A stretch of 64,000 bases of DNA from Pseudarthrobacter phenanthrenivorans (GTDB taxonomy: Bacteria > Actinomycetota > Actinomycetes > Actinomycetales > Micrococcaceae), in the NCBI RefSeq assembly GCF_000813845.1, contig NZ_JWTB01000017.1, positions 1-64,000 on the forward strand, in the 5' to 3' direction. The translations under genes were made by a program, and so were the position numbers. Of the stretch, positions 23,756-32,229 are shown one piece after another. Position 1 is the stretch's first letter. Each line of letters starts with the position of its first letter. A model generated the notes under the pieces. The model had not been told where the DNA came from. It saw nothing but the letters and a program-made list of their open reading frames with translations, and searched no databases.

Positions 23756-24283
23756 ATGAGTGAGCACCACCTTCGCCGCCTTGTGATCATGCGCCATGCC
23801 AAGGCCGACTGGCCCGGCGGGGTGGCTGACCACGAGCGGCCGCTGGAGGAGCGTGGGCACCGGGAAGCGCCGCTGGCCGGACGGTGGCTGCTCAAGCACA
23901 ACATCGTCCCGGACTTCATCCTGTGCTCCAGTGCGTTGCGGACCCGCCAGACGTGTACCTGGGTCTGCTCGGAGCTCGGTGACAAGGCCCCCACGCCCAA
24001 GCTCGAGGACGGCCTGTATGCCGCATCGGCGCTCCGGATGCTCACCGTGGTCAACCATGTACCGGACACGGTGACCACCCTGATGCTGATCGCGCACCTG
24101 CCCGGCGTCCAGGACCTGGCCATGCACCTCGCCTCACGCGATTCGGACCACGAGGCCTACATGGACGCCGCCACCCGTTTCCCCACCAACGCGCTCACCG
24201 TGCTGGAAACGGAAAAGCCATGGGCGGAACTCGATGGGCAGGATGCCCGGATTACGCGCTTCGCGGTTCCCCGCTCGCACTGA
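23756..24283 (+). CDS. SixA-like histidine phosphatase
   Basis: 175 residues of the phosphoglycerate-mutase-like superfamily. RLVIMRHAKADWPGG carries the RHG-type motif (here RHA) with the phosphoacceptor His, CSSALRTRQT follows, and LIAHLPGVQDLA holds the second catalytic His. Short size and RHAKA are typical of SixA-type enzymes, which dephosphorylate phosphohistidine or small phosphoesters. TAGGCT lies 6 nt before ATG (leaderless pattern). The 3' end overlaps the convergent LysR gene by 32 bp. Confidence 0.82.
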   Translation: MSEHHLRRLVIMRHAKADWPGGVADHERPLEERGHREAPLAGRWLLKHNIVPDFILCSSALRTRQTCTWVCSELGDKAPTPKLEDGLYAASALRMLTVVNHVPDTVTTLMLIAHLPGVQDLAMHLASRDSDHEAYMDAATRFPTNALTVLETEKPWAELDGQDARITRFAVPRSH

Positions 24284-25175
24284 CGGCGATGCCGCGCAGC
24301 ATCGCCGCTACATGCCTGATGCCTGGACTGGCGGTCATGGTCCTCCGGTGGACCAGCCCCACCTGCCGTGCCTGGACCGGGTTGACCACCGGCACGGCCA
24401 CCACGTCCGGAGGCAATGCCGGGCGGCCGAGGCGCGGGACCAGGGCAACACCCACCCCCTGCTCCACCAGGGCGATGTGCGTTGCAAAGTCGGGGTCATA
24501 CACCCTGATGTCCGGGACCCGGCCGAGGTCCGCGAAGATGCGGAGGAGGGCTTCATTGCAGATGGCGCCATCCGGTGTGCTGATCCAGCGCTCCTCCACG
24601 AGCTGCGCGGGCTCGATGTCCGCGCACGCTGCCAGCGGATGCTGCCGGTGGACCAGGACGTCCGCCACGTCCTCGCACAGCCACTCCAGCGTCAGGTGCT
24701 CCGGGATCACCAGGGGCACCGAATTCCAGTTATGCACCAGGCCAAGGTCCGCTTCACCGTTGGCCACCCGGGCCACAGCCTCGCGCGGATCCTCCGCCAG
24801 CACGGAAATCTCCAGCGCCGCCTCCGACTGCCCGATCCGCGCCAGCAACGGACCCACCAATCCCCGGCAGGCAGTGGAAAAGGACACCAGGCGCAGGCTC
24901 CCGCTCGGCTTGGCCGGGTCCGCGAGGAGGGTTGACTCCAGTTCCTCCAGCTCGGCCAGGATGCGCCGGCCGTAGGCTGCCAGCGCCAGGCCGCGCTCGG
25001 TCAGCAGGACCCCGCGGCCGCGGCGCTCCAAAACCGCGAACCCGGCTTCCTTCTCCAGCTTCTTCACCTGCTGAGACACCGCAGAGGGGCTGAACCCCAT
25101 CACCTCCGCGGCGGCAACCACTGTCCCGTGCTGCTCGATGGCCGCCAGGGCCCGCAGCGAGCCGATATCGATCAT
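24252..25175 (-). CDS. LysR-family transcriptional regulator
   Basis: 307 residues. Helix-turn-helix at about 17-37 (GTVVAAAEVMGFSPSAVSQQVKKLEKEAG), then a periplasmic-binding-protein-like effector domain (about 90-295). It is divergent from the EamA transporter gene with 72 bp between start codons, the classic layout for a LysR regulator and its target. TAGCTT lies 6 nt upstream of ATG 25175. The effector is unknown; export of an amino acid or metabolite by the neighbour would fit. Confidence 0.88.
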   Translation of the reverse strand: MIDIGSLRALAAIEQHGTVVAAAEVMGFSPSAVSQQVKKLEKEAGFAVLERRGRGVLLTERGLALAAYGRRILAELEELESTLLADPAKPSGSLRLVSFSTACRGLVGPLLARIGQSEAALEISVLAEDPREAVARVANGEADLGLVHNWNSVPLVIPEHLTLEWLCEDVADVLVHRQHPLAACADIEPAQLVEERWISTPDGAICNEALLRIFADLGRVPDIRVYDPDFATHIALVEQGVGVALVPRLGRPALPPDVVAVPVVNPVQARQVGLVHRRTMTASPGIRHVAAMLRGIAVSASGEPRSA

Positions 25176-25247
25176 GAAGCAAAGCTACATGATCTGATGT
25201 TCAAATGGGCGCTGGTGCTTCAACCGTTCCTCTGCCACAGTGGGGAC

Positions 25248-26246
25248 GTGAGCCTGCGCGATTCCCTCCTTGCCGTCCTGGTGGCCCTGCTGTGGGGCCT
25301 GAACTTCGTGGCCATCGACATCGGCCTCCACGCCGGTGGCCGGGACTTCCCCCCGCTGTTGTTCGTGGCGATCCGCTTCGTCCTGGTGGTTGTCCCCTGG
25401 ATCTTCTTCGTCAGGAAGCCGGACGTGCCGTGGAAGGCCATCATCGGCGTCGGACTTTTCATGAGCGCCGGCCAGTTCGGGCTCCTCTACCTGGCCATGG
25501 CGCTCGGCATGCCGGCAGGCCTGGCCTCGCTGGTCCTGCAGGCCCAGGTCCTGCTGACCGTCCTGCTGGCCGCCGGGTTCCTCGGTGAGCGGCCCAGCCG
25601 GCGCCAGCTCGCAGGAGTGGTGCTGGGCGTGGCAGGCCTGGCCGTCGTGGCCGTGGGCCGCAGCGCCGTGGCTCCACTGCTGCCGCTGCTCATCGTCCTG
25701 GCGGCGGCACTGTCCTGGGCGGCTGGCAACGTCATTGCGCGCAAAGCGAGGGCTGCCTCCGGACTCGGCCTGGTGGTGTGGTCCGGGGCCGTGGTCCCGG
25801 TCCCGCTGGCCGCGTTGTCGCTGCTGGTTGACGGGCCGGCCACGGTTTGGGATTCCCTGTCCGGCCTCCAGGCACCCACCATCGCCAGTGCCCTGTATAC
25901 GGCTGTCTTCGCCTCACTGGTGGGCTACGGCATCTGGAACCGGCTCCTGGCCAGCCACCCGTCGTCGGCCGTTGTTCCGTTCACCCTGTTGGTCCCGGTG
26001 GTGGGCATGAGCGCCGCCTGGCTGGTACTCGCAGAGGTGCCATCGCCAACGGAGCTGGCAGGCGGCCTGCTCCTCCTGGCCGGCGTGGCGACGGCGGTGC
26101 TAACCGGAGGGGGCGGGCGTCAGCGGCGGGGTTGGCCGCGGGCAGGCCGGGGTGCCGGTTTGGGCGGCGGTGAAGCGGACGACGCCGGGCGCCTGGCTGC
26201 CGCTGCCGGGTCCCGGGCGGGAGCGCGCGGGACGGAGGTCCGCTGA
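25248..26246 (+). CDS. EamA/DMT-family transporter
   Basis: 332 residues from GTG 25248, the first start that keeps the first membrane helix intact. Two EamA repeats of five membrane segments each are visible (about 5-135 and 140-280), with WGLNFVAIDIGL near the start and MSAAWLVLAEVPSPTELAGGLLLLAGV at the end of repeat 2. Members export amino acids, nucleobases or other metabolites. After the last helix there is an unusual Gly/Arg/Ala-rich tail of about 45 residues, and this part overlaps the 3' end of the opposite-strand gene by 127 bp. Confidence 0.85.
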   Translation: MSLRDSLLAVLVALLWGLNFVAIDIGLHAGGRDFPPLLFVAIRFVLVVVPWIFFVRKPDVPWKAIIGVGLFMSAGQFGLLYLAMALGMPAGLASLVLQAQVLLTVLLAAGFLGERPSRRQLAGVVLGVAGLAVVAVGRSAVAPLLPLLIVLAAALSWAAGNVIARKARAASGLGLVVWSGAVVPVPLAALSLLVDGPATVWDSLSGLQAPTIASALYTAVFASLVGYGIWNRLLASHPSSAVVPFTLLVPVVGMSAAWLVLAEVPSPTELAGGLLLLAGVATAVLTGGGGRQRRGWPRAGRGAGLGGGEADDAGRLAAAAGSRAGARGTEVR

Positions 26247-26851
26247 ACGGGGGAGGCCTGGGTGCCTCCGCGCGGGGCGGCCGTCCGCTGGGCTGCCTGG
26301 GGGCGCGGCTGCTGCCCCGTGGTCCTGCCTTGCCCCGCTGGCCTGGCCTGGGCTGCCGGCTTTCCCTGCCCGGTTGCCCGCGCCGCGGGCCGGGCTGCCG
26401 GCGTGCCGCTGCGCCGTGCCGGGGAGGGTCGGCGGACCGCCGTGATCCGCCTCCTCCCCGGCCACAGGGCTCCGAGGAACAGGATCCCGAACGTTGCCGC
26501 CAGCGCGGAGGCGGCGGCAATGAAGTAGTTGTCCGGGTCGTCAGTGGGAAGAGGTGTGCCCAGGAAGGACGACTGACCGTCGAAGGCAAGCTCCCAGGTG
26601 CTGAGGAAGGCCAGCGAAAAGCCGAGGGCCAGGGCGGTCCCCGCACCGGCGGCCAGCAGGGCGAACCGGCGCCGCCGCACCAGGATTTCGGCCACCGCGG
26701 CGAGGTAGGCCAGCGCCAGGACGCCCAGGAACGCGAGGAACACCGGCTCGGCAAGGGTCATCGCCGTGAGCACCAGCAGCCCGGCAGCAACAATCCCGCA
26801 GATGACCGCGAATTTTCCGCTCTTCCCCGTATGGCGCATGTCCACCATCAT
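26120..26851 (-). CDS. Membrane protein with a long disordered Pro/Ala/Arg-rich tail
   Basis: 243 residues. Four membrane segments lie within about residues 12-135. From about 140 to the end the protein is Pro, Ala, Arg and Gln only, basic and without predictable structure. No family is recognised. It is the last gene of a four-gene operon and its start overlaps the TetR stop by 4 bp (ATGA). Its tail is encoded opposite the tail of the EamA gene. Confidence 0.6.
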   Translation of the reverse strand: MMVDMRHTGKSGKFAVICGIVAAGLLVLTAMTLAEPVFLAFLGVLALAYLAAVAEILVRRRRFALLAAGAGTALALGFSLAFLSTWELAFDGQSSFLGTPLPTDDPDNYFIAAASALAATFGILFLGALWPGRRRITAVRRPSPARRSGTPAARPAARATGQGKPAAQARPAGQGRTTGQQPRPQAAQRTAAPRGGTQASPVQRTSVPRAPARDPAAAARRPASSASPPPKPAPRPARGQPRR

Positions 26852-27495
26852 CCCCGAGGAGCGGCATCCTTCAGGACGTAGCCGCGCATGATCGCCATGA
26901 TTGCGACAACACTTTGGTCACGGGTGCGCTCGGGGTTGTACGTCTGGCGGTCAAGGCCCACCACGAAGCAGGCGCCGAAGATGGCCGTTTCCAGGCTCCC
27001 CCGGGACACCGAATCATCCACGGGGTACGCCGTGGCGACGCGTTCCACTGCCTGCCCGATCACGTCGAGCAGTTCCGCCCGCAGGACCGAAAAGGTGCCC
27101 TGCCACTCACTGGGGATCCGCCAGTTTTCGCTGACCCACAGGCGCGCAAAGGAGGGGTATTCGGCCATGAAGTCCATGGCCTGCCCGATCATGGCCTCCA
27201 TAGCCAGCAAGGGGTCCCGTCCGGGGCCGCCGCCGTCGGCCGCAGCGAGCAGCCGTGCCTTGAGGATGTCCACGCCGTGCCGGAGCAACTGTGCGATCAG
27301 CTCGGATTTGCTGCCGAAGTTGTAGTAGACCGTACCCTTGGAAACCCCCGCCGCTGCCGCGATTTCGTCCACCGTGACGCTGGCAGCGCCGCGCTCGCCG
27401 ATCAGCTCCATCGAGGCGTCGAAGAGTTTCTGCCGCGTGGCGTTGGTCCTGGCGGGCCGGAGTGCCTTGGCCGCACCTGCTGGTTCGGTGGTCAT
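26848..27495 (-). CDS. TetR-family repressor
   Basis: 215 residues starting at ATG 27495, which overlaps the YhgE stop by 4 bp; the frame is open further upstream but only inside the YhgE gene. The N-terminal helix-turn-helix reads LIGERGAASVTVDEIAAAAGVSKGTVYYNFGSKSELI (about 30-66). The ligand domain follows. As the third gene of the operon whose promoter holds a perfect TetR-type palindrome (30321-30338), it most likely represses its own operon. The inducer is unknown, perhaps a membrane-active compound. Confidence 0.88.
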   Translation of the reverse strand: MTTEPAGAAKALRPARTNATRQKLFDASMELIGERGAASVTVDEIAAAAGVSKGTVYYNFGSKSELIAQLLRHGVDILKARLLAAADGGGPGRDPLLAMEAMIGQAMDFMAEYPSFARLWVSENWRIPSEWQGTFSVLRAELLDVIGQAVERVATAYPVDDSVSRGSLETAIFGACFVVGLDRQTYNPERTRDQSVVAIMAIMRGYVLKDAAPRG

Positions 27496-29528
27496 ACCGC
27501 GATCTCCGGCTTCAGGGTCTTCAGTGTCCAGTACTTGTTCTTGCGCACCGCCAGGGTGGACATCGCCGCGCCCAGCAGGGTGTAGCCCACCAGGCCGGCA
27601 AGGGTGGGGAGGATCATGGACAGGTCCCCGCCGTAGATCAGGTGCCGCATGCCCGTGACTACGTAGCCCATGGGCAGGACCTGGTGCACCACATGCAGCG
27701 GCTGGGGGGTGGTCTGCCAGGGGAACGTTCCTCCGGATGACACCAGCTGCAGGACCAGCAGGATCAGCACCACCAGCTTGCCCGGCGAGCCCAGCAGGGC
27801 CACCACGCCCTGGATGAGGGCGCTGAACGCCATGGCGGCGGCCAGCATGAACAGCCACATAAGGACCGGATGGGCAGGGTTCAGGCCCAGCGCCACGTCC
27901 ACCACCAGGGTCAGCAGGGACGCCTGCACTACCGAGACCAGCAGGAAGGGGAGCCAGCCGCCCAGCGCGATCTTCCACGACGGCGCATTGGAGGCCAGGG
28001 CCCGCTGGGTGATGGGACGCATGGCCTGGACCAGCATGAAGATCCCGATCCACATGGCAAGCGTGAGGAAGAAGGGTGCCAGCCCGGCGCCGTAGGACCC
28101 GGCCTTGGCCTGGGACACGTTGCTGACGGCGACAGGATCAGCCATGACCTGGGACAGGTTGCTCTTCTGGGCGTCGTCCGGGTTGGGGACCTGCCCGGCG
28201 CCCTTGCCGATCTCGTCGGCCAGGGTGCGTGAACCGGAAGCGGCCTGGCCGGCGCCGTCCGCAACCTGCGCGGCCCCGGCGTCCACCTTCCGTGCTCCGT
28301 CGGCAAGGCTGGAGGATCCGTCGACGGCGGACTGCTCGCCGGCTGCCAGGGCGGCAGCCCCCGTGTGGAGCTGGTCCGCCCCTGCCGAGGCCTGCCCGAT
28401 GGCGTCCTTCAGTGCGGGCATTCCTGCCGCGAGCTGGGCGGCGCCGACGCTGACCGCTTCGGAGCCGTCGGCCAGCTGCTGGACCTGGGCCGCATCGGTC
28501 TGGAGCCTGGTCTTTGCAGCCGCCACGGGGCTTGAAGCCGCGGCGGCATCGAAGTCAGCCAGGACCTTGTCCGCCTGCTCCTGGGTCAGGACGCCCGCGG
28601 TGACGAGCCTGCTGTTGGACTCCACCACCCGGTTGCGCAGGCCCTGGTCAGCGGCCTCCAGCTGTGCGGCAGCATCCTGGACTTTGGCATTCAGCTGGGC
28701 GTTTCCGGCAGCCACCTGCGCGGCGCCGTTGGCAAGCGTCTGGGCATCCGTGGGGAGGGTGGCCGTCTTGTCCTTCAGGGTGGACAGCCCGCTGCTCAGC
28801 TGCCCCGCGCCGTCGGTCAGCTGGTTGGCCCCGTCCCGCAGCTTCAGCTGGCCGGCGTACAACTGGTCCGCGCCGCTGGTCAGGGCAGAGGTGCCCTCGT
28901 GGAGGGTGACGGTTCCGTCCCGGAGCGTGGCCACGCCGTCGGCCAGCTGGGAGGCGCCGTCCGCGGCCTGGACCATCCTGGAGTGGATGGTGCCGAACCC
29001 TGTCAGCAGTTGGTTGGCAGTTTCCTCACCCACCTCCTTGGCCACCGTGGAGTGCACAGCCGTAGTCAGTTTGTCCACGATGGTGCTGAGGAGGTAGTTG
29101 TTGGCGTCATTGGTGGTGACGCTCAGCATGGCCTGGCTGGCGGAGTCGAAGCTGCCGGGGGAGACGAGGTTCGCGGAGAAGTCCTTGGGGATCTTCAGGG
29201 CAAAGGCGTACTGCCCGCTGCTGACCCCGGCGTCGGCTTCCGTGGAGCTGGCCACCGGGATCCAGTGGAACACGTTGCCTTCCACCAGGCTGTCCGCAAC
29301 CTTGTGCCCCGCCTCCAGCCGCGTGCCGTCGGTGGCGGTTGCACCGGAGTCCTCCACCACCAAGGCGGCGTCGAGGTTGTTGAGGTGGCCGTAGGGGTCC
29401 CAGTTGGCGTACAGGTACACAGCGCCGTAGAGCAGCGGGACCATGGTCAGCGCCAGGATGGTCAGCTTGGGCAGCAGGCCGCCCGTCATGCGCTTGAGTT
29501 CGGAGCGGGCCAACCGCAGGACAGTCAC
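27492..29528 (-). CDS. YhgE/Pip-domain membrane protein (ABC-2-like)
   Basis: 678 residues. One membrane segment at about 22-42 and five or six at about 490-665 surround a large extracytoplasmic domain. That domain contains a long helical series of hydrophobic-Asp/Gly repeats (LADG, LTDGAGQLSSG, GAAALAAGEQ and so on, about 190-440), the hallmark of the family. Relatives include phage-infection protein Pip and type VII-linked membrane proteins. They are usually paired with an ATPase and thought to export or insert something. The neighbour upstream is an ABC-like protein, and the two overlap by 4 bp. Confidence 0.85.
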   Translation of the reverse strand: MTVLRLARSELKRMTGGLLPKLTILALTMVPLLYGAVYLYANWDPYGHLNNLDAALVVEDSGATATDGTRLEAGHKVADSLVEGNVFHWIPVASSTEADAGVSSGQYAFALKIPKDFSANLVSPGSFDSASQAMLSVTTNDANNYLLSTIVDKLTTAVHSTVAKEVGEETANQLLTGFGTIHSRMVQAADGASQLADGVATLRDGTVTLHEGTSALTSGADQLYAGQLKLRDGANQLTDGAGQLSSGLSTLKDKTATLPTDAQTLANGAAQVAAGNAQLNAKVQDAAAQLEAADQGLRNRVVESNSRLVTAGVLTQEQADKVLADFDAAAASSPVAAAKTRLQTDAAQVQQLADGSEAVSVGAAQLAAGMPALKDAIGQASAGADQLHTGAAALAAGEQSAVDGSSSLADGARKVDAGAAQVADGAGQAASGSRTLADEIGKGAGQVPNPDDAQKSNLSQVMADPVAVSNVSQAKAGSYGAGLAPFFLTLAMWIGIFMLVQAMRPITQRALASNAPSWKIALGGWLPFLLVSVVQASLLTLVVDVALGLNPAHPVLMWLFMLAAAMAFSALIQGVVALLGSPGKLVVLILLVLQLVSSGGTFPWQTTPQPLHVVHQVLPMGYVVTGMRHLIYGGDLSMILPTLAGLVGYTLLGAAMSTLAVRKNKYWTLKTLKPEIAV

Positions 29529-30280
29529 TTGGCAACCTCAGTTTCGATGGTGGTTTCGTGGTTCTCCGGTTCGGGCATGGCCTCTCCGGCGTGTTTCCCG
29601 TGCGTGGACTCCAGGTCCGGGACCGGGTCGGCCTCGGCTTCAGGCGCCGCCGCAACAGGTGCGGCGTTGCCGATGGTGGCCACTGGACCGTCCCACGAGG
29701 CGGGGACGGCACTGACTGCCGCCACGACGGCGAGCGGCCGCCCGGCGTCGTATGCGAGCGCGCGGAGGCGCGGCAGCCACGTGGACGCATCCGCGGAGTG
29801 CCGGTCCGGGGAATCCACCACCAGCAGGTCCGTGCGGGGGTTCGCCAGGGCCAGCGCTGTAAGCAGTTCCAGCCGCCGCTGCGGTTCCAGCTGCTCCGTC
29901 CACAAGTCCGCGATGTCCTCGAAGCGGTTGACCTTCAGCCATGGACCGCTCAGCAGTGCACCGCGGAAACGGCGGGGGATGAGGGCAAGGTCCTCGGTCA
30001 CCAGGTCGCGGACCGAGAGGTGCTCCTCGGGTTCGTTGACGCCGGGGGAGTCCACCAGGGCCGCAGCATGGCGGAGCTGCTTGGTGCGGGAATTGTTATC
30101 CCAGCCGAGCTGTCCGCCCGTTGCCTTCATCCTGCCGCTGAGCAGCAGTGACAACGCGGTGCGCTGGTCCTGCCGGTCGCCGGCCACGAGCAGCAGTTCA
30201 CCGCGGGCCACGGTCAGAGAGGTGGGAGGAAGCAGCGGATCCCGGCGTCCTTTGGCGTGGAGCTGGTGTGCTGAGAGCAA
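29525..30280 (-). CDS. ABC ATPase-like protein with degenerate nucleotide-binding motifs
   Basis: 251 residues, starting at TTG 30280 with AAAGG about 8 nt upstream. The overall order is that of an ABC ATPase: LTVARGELLLVAGDRQDQRTAL at the Walker A position (about 34-42, no GKS/T), LEPQRRLELLTALA in place of the LSGGQ signature (about 131-144), and DLLVVDSPD at Walker B (about 151-159, catalytic Glu replaced by Ser). It probably does not hydrolyse ATP in the usual way and may be a structural or regulatory partner of YhgE. An acidic tail of about 50 residues follows. It is the first gene of the operon. Confidence 0.7.
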   Translation of the reverse strand: MLSAHQLHAKGRRDPLLPPTSLTVARGELLLVAGDRQDQRTALSLLLSGRMKATGGQLGWDNNSRTKQLRHAAALVDSPGVNEPEEHLSVRDLVTEDLALIPRRFRGALLSGPWLKVNRFEDIADLWTEQLEPQRRLELLTALALANPRTDLLVVDSPDRHSADASTWLPRLRALAYDAGRPLAVVAAVSAVPASWDGPVATIGNAAPVAAAPEAEADPVPDLESTHGKHAGEAMPEPENHETTIETEVAK

Positions 30281-30311
30281 GGATTGCCTTTCGCAGAAAT
30301 CGTCTGCTACA

Positions 30312-30340
30312 AGGCTAACCGAACTGACCGGTCAGTTCAA
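30312..30340 (-). promoter_or_regulatory. Promoter with a TetR-type operator in the spacer
   Basis: Minus-strand TTGAAC (30340-30335), a 17-bp spacer, then TAGCCT (30317-30312). GAACTGACCGGTCAGTTC (30321-30338), a perfect 18-bp palindrome, covers the end of the -35 and almost all of the spacer. Bound repressor would block RNA polymerase. The TetR gene is in the operon. Confidence 0.8.
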
Positions 30341-30346
30341 ATAGAC

Positions 30347-31801
30347 TTAAAGGCCGTACTTCTCCAGCAGTCGCAGCCACACCTCGCTGATCGTGGGGTA
30401 GGAAGGGACGGCGTGCCAGAGCCGGTCCAGCGGCACCTCTCCCACCACGGCGATGGTGGCGGCGTGCAGCAGTTCGGCCACGTCCGGGCCGGCGAAGGTG
30501 GCCCCCAGCAGGACCTTGCGGTCCTCGTCGACCACCAGCTGGGCCCAGCCCTCATAGTTCTCCGAGTGCAGGGAGGAGCCGGCCACCTCGATGGGCAGCT
30601 CAACGGAGGACGCGTTGTAGCCGTCCTTCCGCGCGGCCTTCAAGGTGCGTCCCACGCTGGCCAGTTCGGGGTCTGTGAAGACGACGCTGGGCACGGCGTG
30701 CTGGTTGGCGGTCTGCGCGTATCGGGTCCAGTCGCCGGGGGTCCCTTTCAGTTCGCCCTTGGCGCGGGCTGCGATGGCGTCGCCGGTGGCCCGGGCCTCG
30801 TACTTGCCCTGGTGCGTGAAAAGATTCTTGCCCGCGGCGTCCCCCACGGCGTAGAGCCACGGTTCGTCGCCGGGAGTGCCCTGCACCAGGCCTGACGAAT
30901 CCGTTGACAGGGACAGGTGGCCGGAGTCGTCCGGCCCGAAGCCGACGCTTTCCAGGCCCAGGCCTTCGAGGGCCGGGTGGCGGCCGGTGGAGACCAGGAC
31001 TTTGTCAGAAGTGACGGTGGTGCCGTCGCCCAGGGTCACGGTGATGGTGCCGTCGTCGTTCTGGCTGATGCGTTCGGTGGCGGTGTGAAGGCGCAGTTCA
31101 ACGCCGTCCGCGCGCAGCCCGGCGGCAACCAGCGCAGCCGCCTCGTCCGGGAAGTTGCCCAGCAGCCCGCTGCGCGCCACCAGGGTGACACTCGAGCCCA
31201 GGCGGGCGAAGGCCTGGGCCAGTTCGGTCCCGGCCACTCCGCCGCCCAGCACCGTGAGGCGCTCCGGGACCTCGCGGGCCGAGGTGGCTTCCCTGGTGCC
31301 CCAGACCGGTACGTCCTGCAGTCCCTCGATGGGGGGAGTGGTGGGGGTTGAACCGGTGGCCAGCACGACGGCATGCCGCGCCCGCAGGAGGTGCTGCGTC
31401 CCGTCCAGGCCTGCCACCTCCACAGCCTTGGGGCCGGTCAGCCAGGCGTGGCCGCGCACCAGCTCGATCCCGGTGTCCGCCACCCATGACACCTGGCTGT
31501 CGTCCTGCCAGTTGGAGGTGAAGTAGTTCCGGCGCTCCAGGACGGCGGCGGCATCAAGGGTGCGGGTAACGGCTTCCTTGGCTCCCGGCGTGGTCTGGGC
31601 CGCGTGCAGCGCCGTGCCCGGCCGGAGGAGAGCCTTCGATGGCATGCAGGCCCAATAGGAGCATTCGCCGCCGACGAGTTCGGCTTCAACCAGCACCGCG
31701 GTCAAGCCGCCCTCCACCACCCGGCCGGCCACGTTTTCCCCTACGGCGCCTGCGCCGATAACAACAACATCAAATTCGCGCTCAGCGGCCTCGGGCATCA
31801 T
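30347..31801 (-). CDS. FAD-dependent pyridine nucleotide-disulfide oxidoreductase, MerA-like
   Basis: 484 residues. FAD-binding GAGAVGENVAG near 16-26, redox-active pair Cys47-Cys52 (GGECSYWACMPSK), and a second Rossmann motif (LGGGVAGTELAQAF) for NAD(P)H. At the C-terminus the family His of HPTxSE reads YPTISE; mercuric reductase also has Tyr there. The N-terminal HMA domain and the C-terminal Cys pair of MerA are missing, so mercury reduction is not established, and lipoamide dehydrogenase is unlikely without the His. TAGGCT ends 6 nt before ATG 31801 (leaderless pattern). The stop lies near the YhgE operon promoter. Confidence 0.8.
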   Translation of the reverse strand: MMPEAAEREFDVVVIGAGAVGENVAGRVVEGGLTAVLVEAELVGGECSYWACMPSKALLRPGTALHAAQTTPGAKEAVTRTLDAAAVLERRNYFTSNWQDDSQVSWVADTGIELVRGHAWLTGPKAVEVAGLDGTQHLLRARHAVVLATGSTPTTPPIEGLQDVPVWGTREATSAREVPERLTVLGGGVAGTELAQAFARLGSSVTLVARSGLLGNFPDEAAALVAAGLRADGVELRLHTATERISQNDDGTITVTLGDGTTVTSDKVLVSTGRHPALEGLGLESVGFGPDDSGHLSLSTDSSGLVQGTPGDEPWLYAVGDAAGKNLFTHQGKYEARATGDAIAARAKGELKGTPGDWTRYAQTANQHAVPSVVFTDPELASVGRTLKAARKDGYNASSVELPIEVAGSSLHSENYEGWAQLVVDEDRKVLLGATFAGPDVAELLHAATIAVVGEVPLDRLWHAVPSYPTISEVWLRLLEKYGL

Positions 31802-31838
31802 GAGCAAAGCCTAGCCGGGTTGACGGTCCGGGCAGCAC

Positions 31839-31872
31839 AAAAAAGGTCCGTACCGGAGAACCGGTACGGACC
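31839..31872 (-). terminator. Factor-independent terminator of tRNA-Arg
   Basis: 12-bp perfect stem (31845-31856 with 31861-31872), 4-nt loop, and six U residues on the minus strand (31844-31839). It begins 5 bp after the tRNA 3' end. Confidence 0.9.
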
Positions 31873-31876
31873 TTGC

Positions 31877-31953
<77 letters not shown>

Positions 31954-32066
31954 ATTCCGTGTCCCGGGAGAAGAACCGCTCTCCCTGAACCTCGAATTAC
32001 TTTACGCGAGCTGCGGGCTGATGCCAAATCGAGAGGCATGTAATCTCCACAACTAGACCGGTATAG

Positions 32067-32080
32067 GTGACCTTCATCAC
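32067..32080. promoter_or_regulatory. CRP/GlxR-like site upstream of pckG
   Basis: GTGA-CCTTCA-TCAC fits the GTGA-N6-TCAC core of the cAMP receptor protein family, whose actinobacterial member GlxR controls gluconeogenic genes in corynebacteria. It lies 150-163 bp before the pckG start in an AT-rich stretch. Confidence 0.5.
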
Positions 32081-32174
32081 TTAATTGGCGTTTTCGCGGG
32101 AATAATTCCTTGATTTCTCGCGGAATTCAGTTTCCGTGACTGGATATGTCAGTCAAGCTCCCCAAAAACTCCAC

Positions 32175-32192
32175 TGGTCCGGACCATAGCAT
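32175..32192 (+). promoter_or_regulatory. pckG promoter with a 12-bp palindrome next to the -10
   Basis: TGGTCCGGACCA (32175-32186), a perfect palindrome, directly abuts TAGCAT (32187-32192), a good -10. No matching -35 is present, so an activator may be needed, or a repressor may use the palindrome. TGGT/ACCA half-sites are common for GntR-family regulators; the protein is not identified. Confidence 0.5.
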
Positions 32193-32229
32193 TTAGCTCA
32201 CACCGATGAACCCGAGGAAGGGAACTGCA

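Noticed and set aside
27496..28053. In-frame upstream extension of the TetR gene
   Set aside because: It lies wholly inside the YhgE gene, is Gly/Pro-rich and lacks a ribosome-binding site; ATG 27495 with a 4-bp overlap is the natural start.
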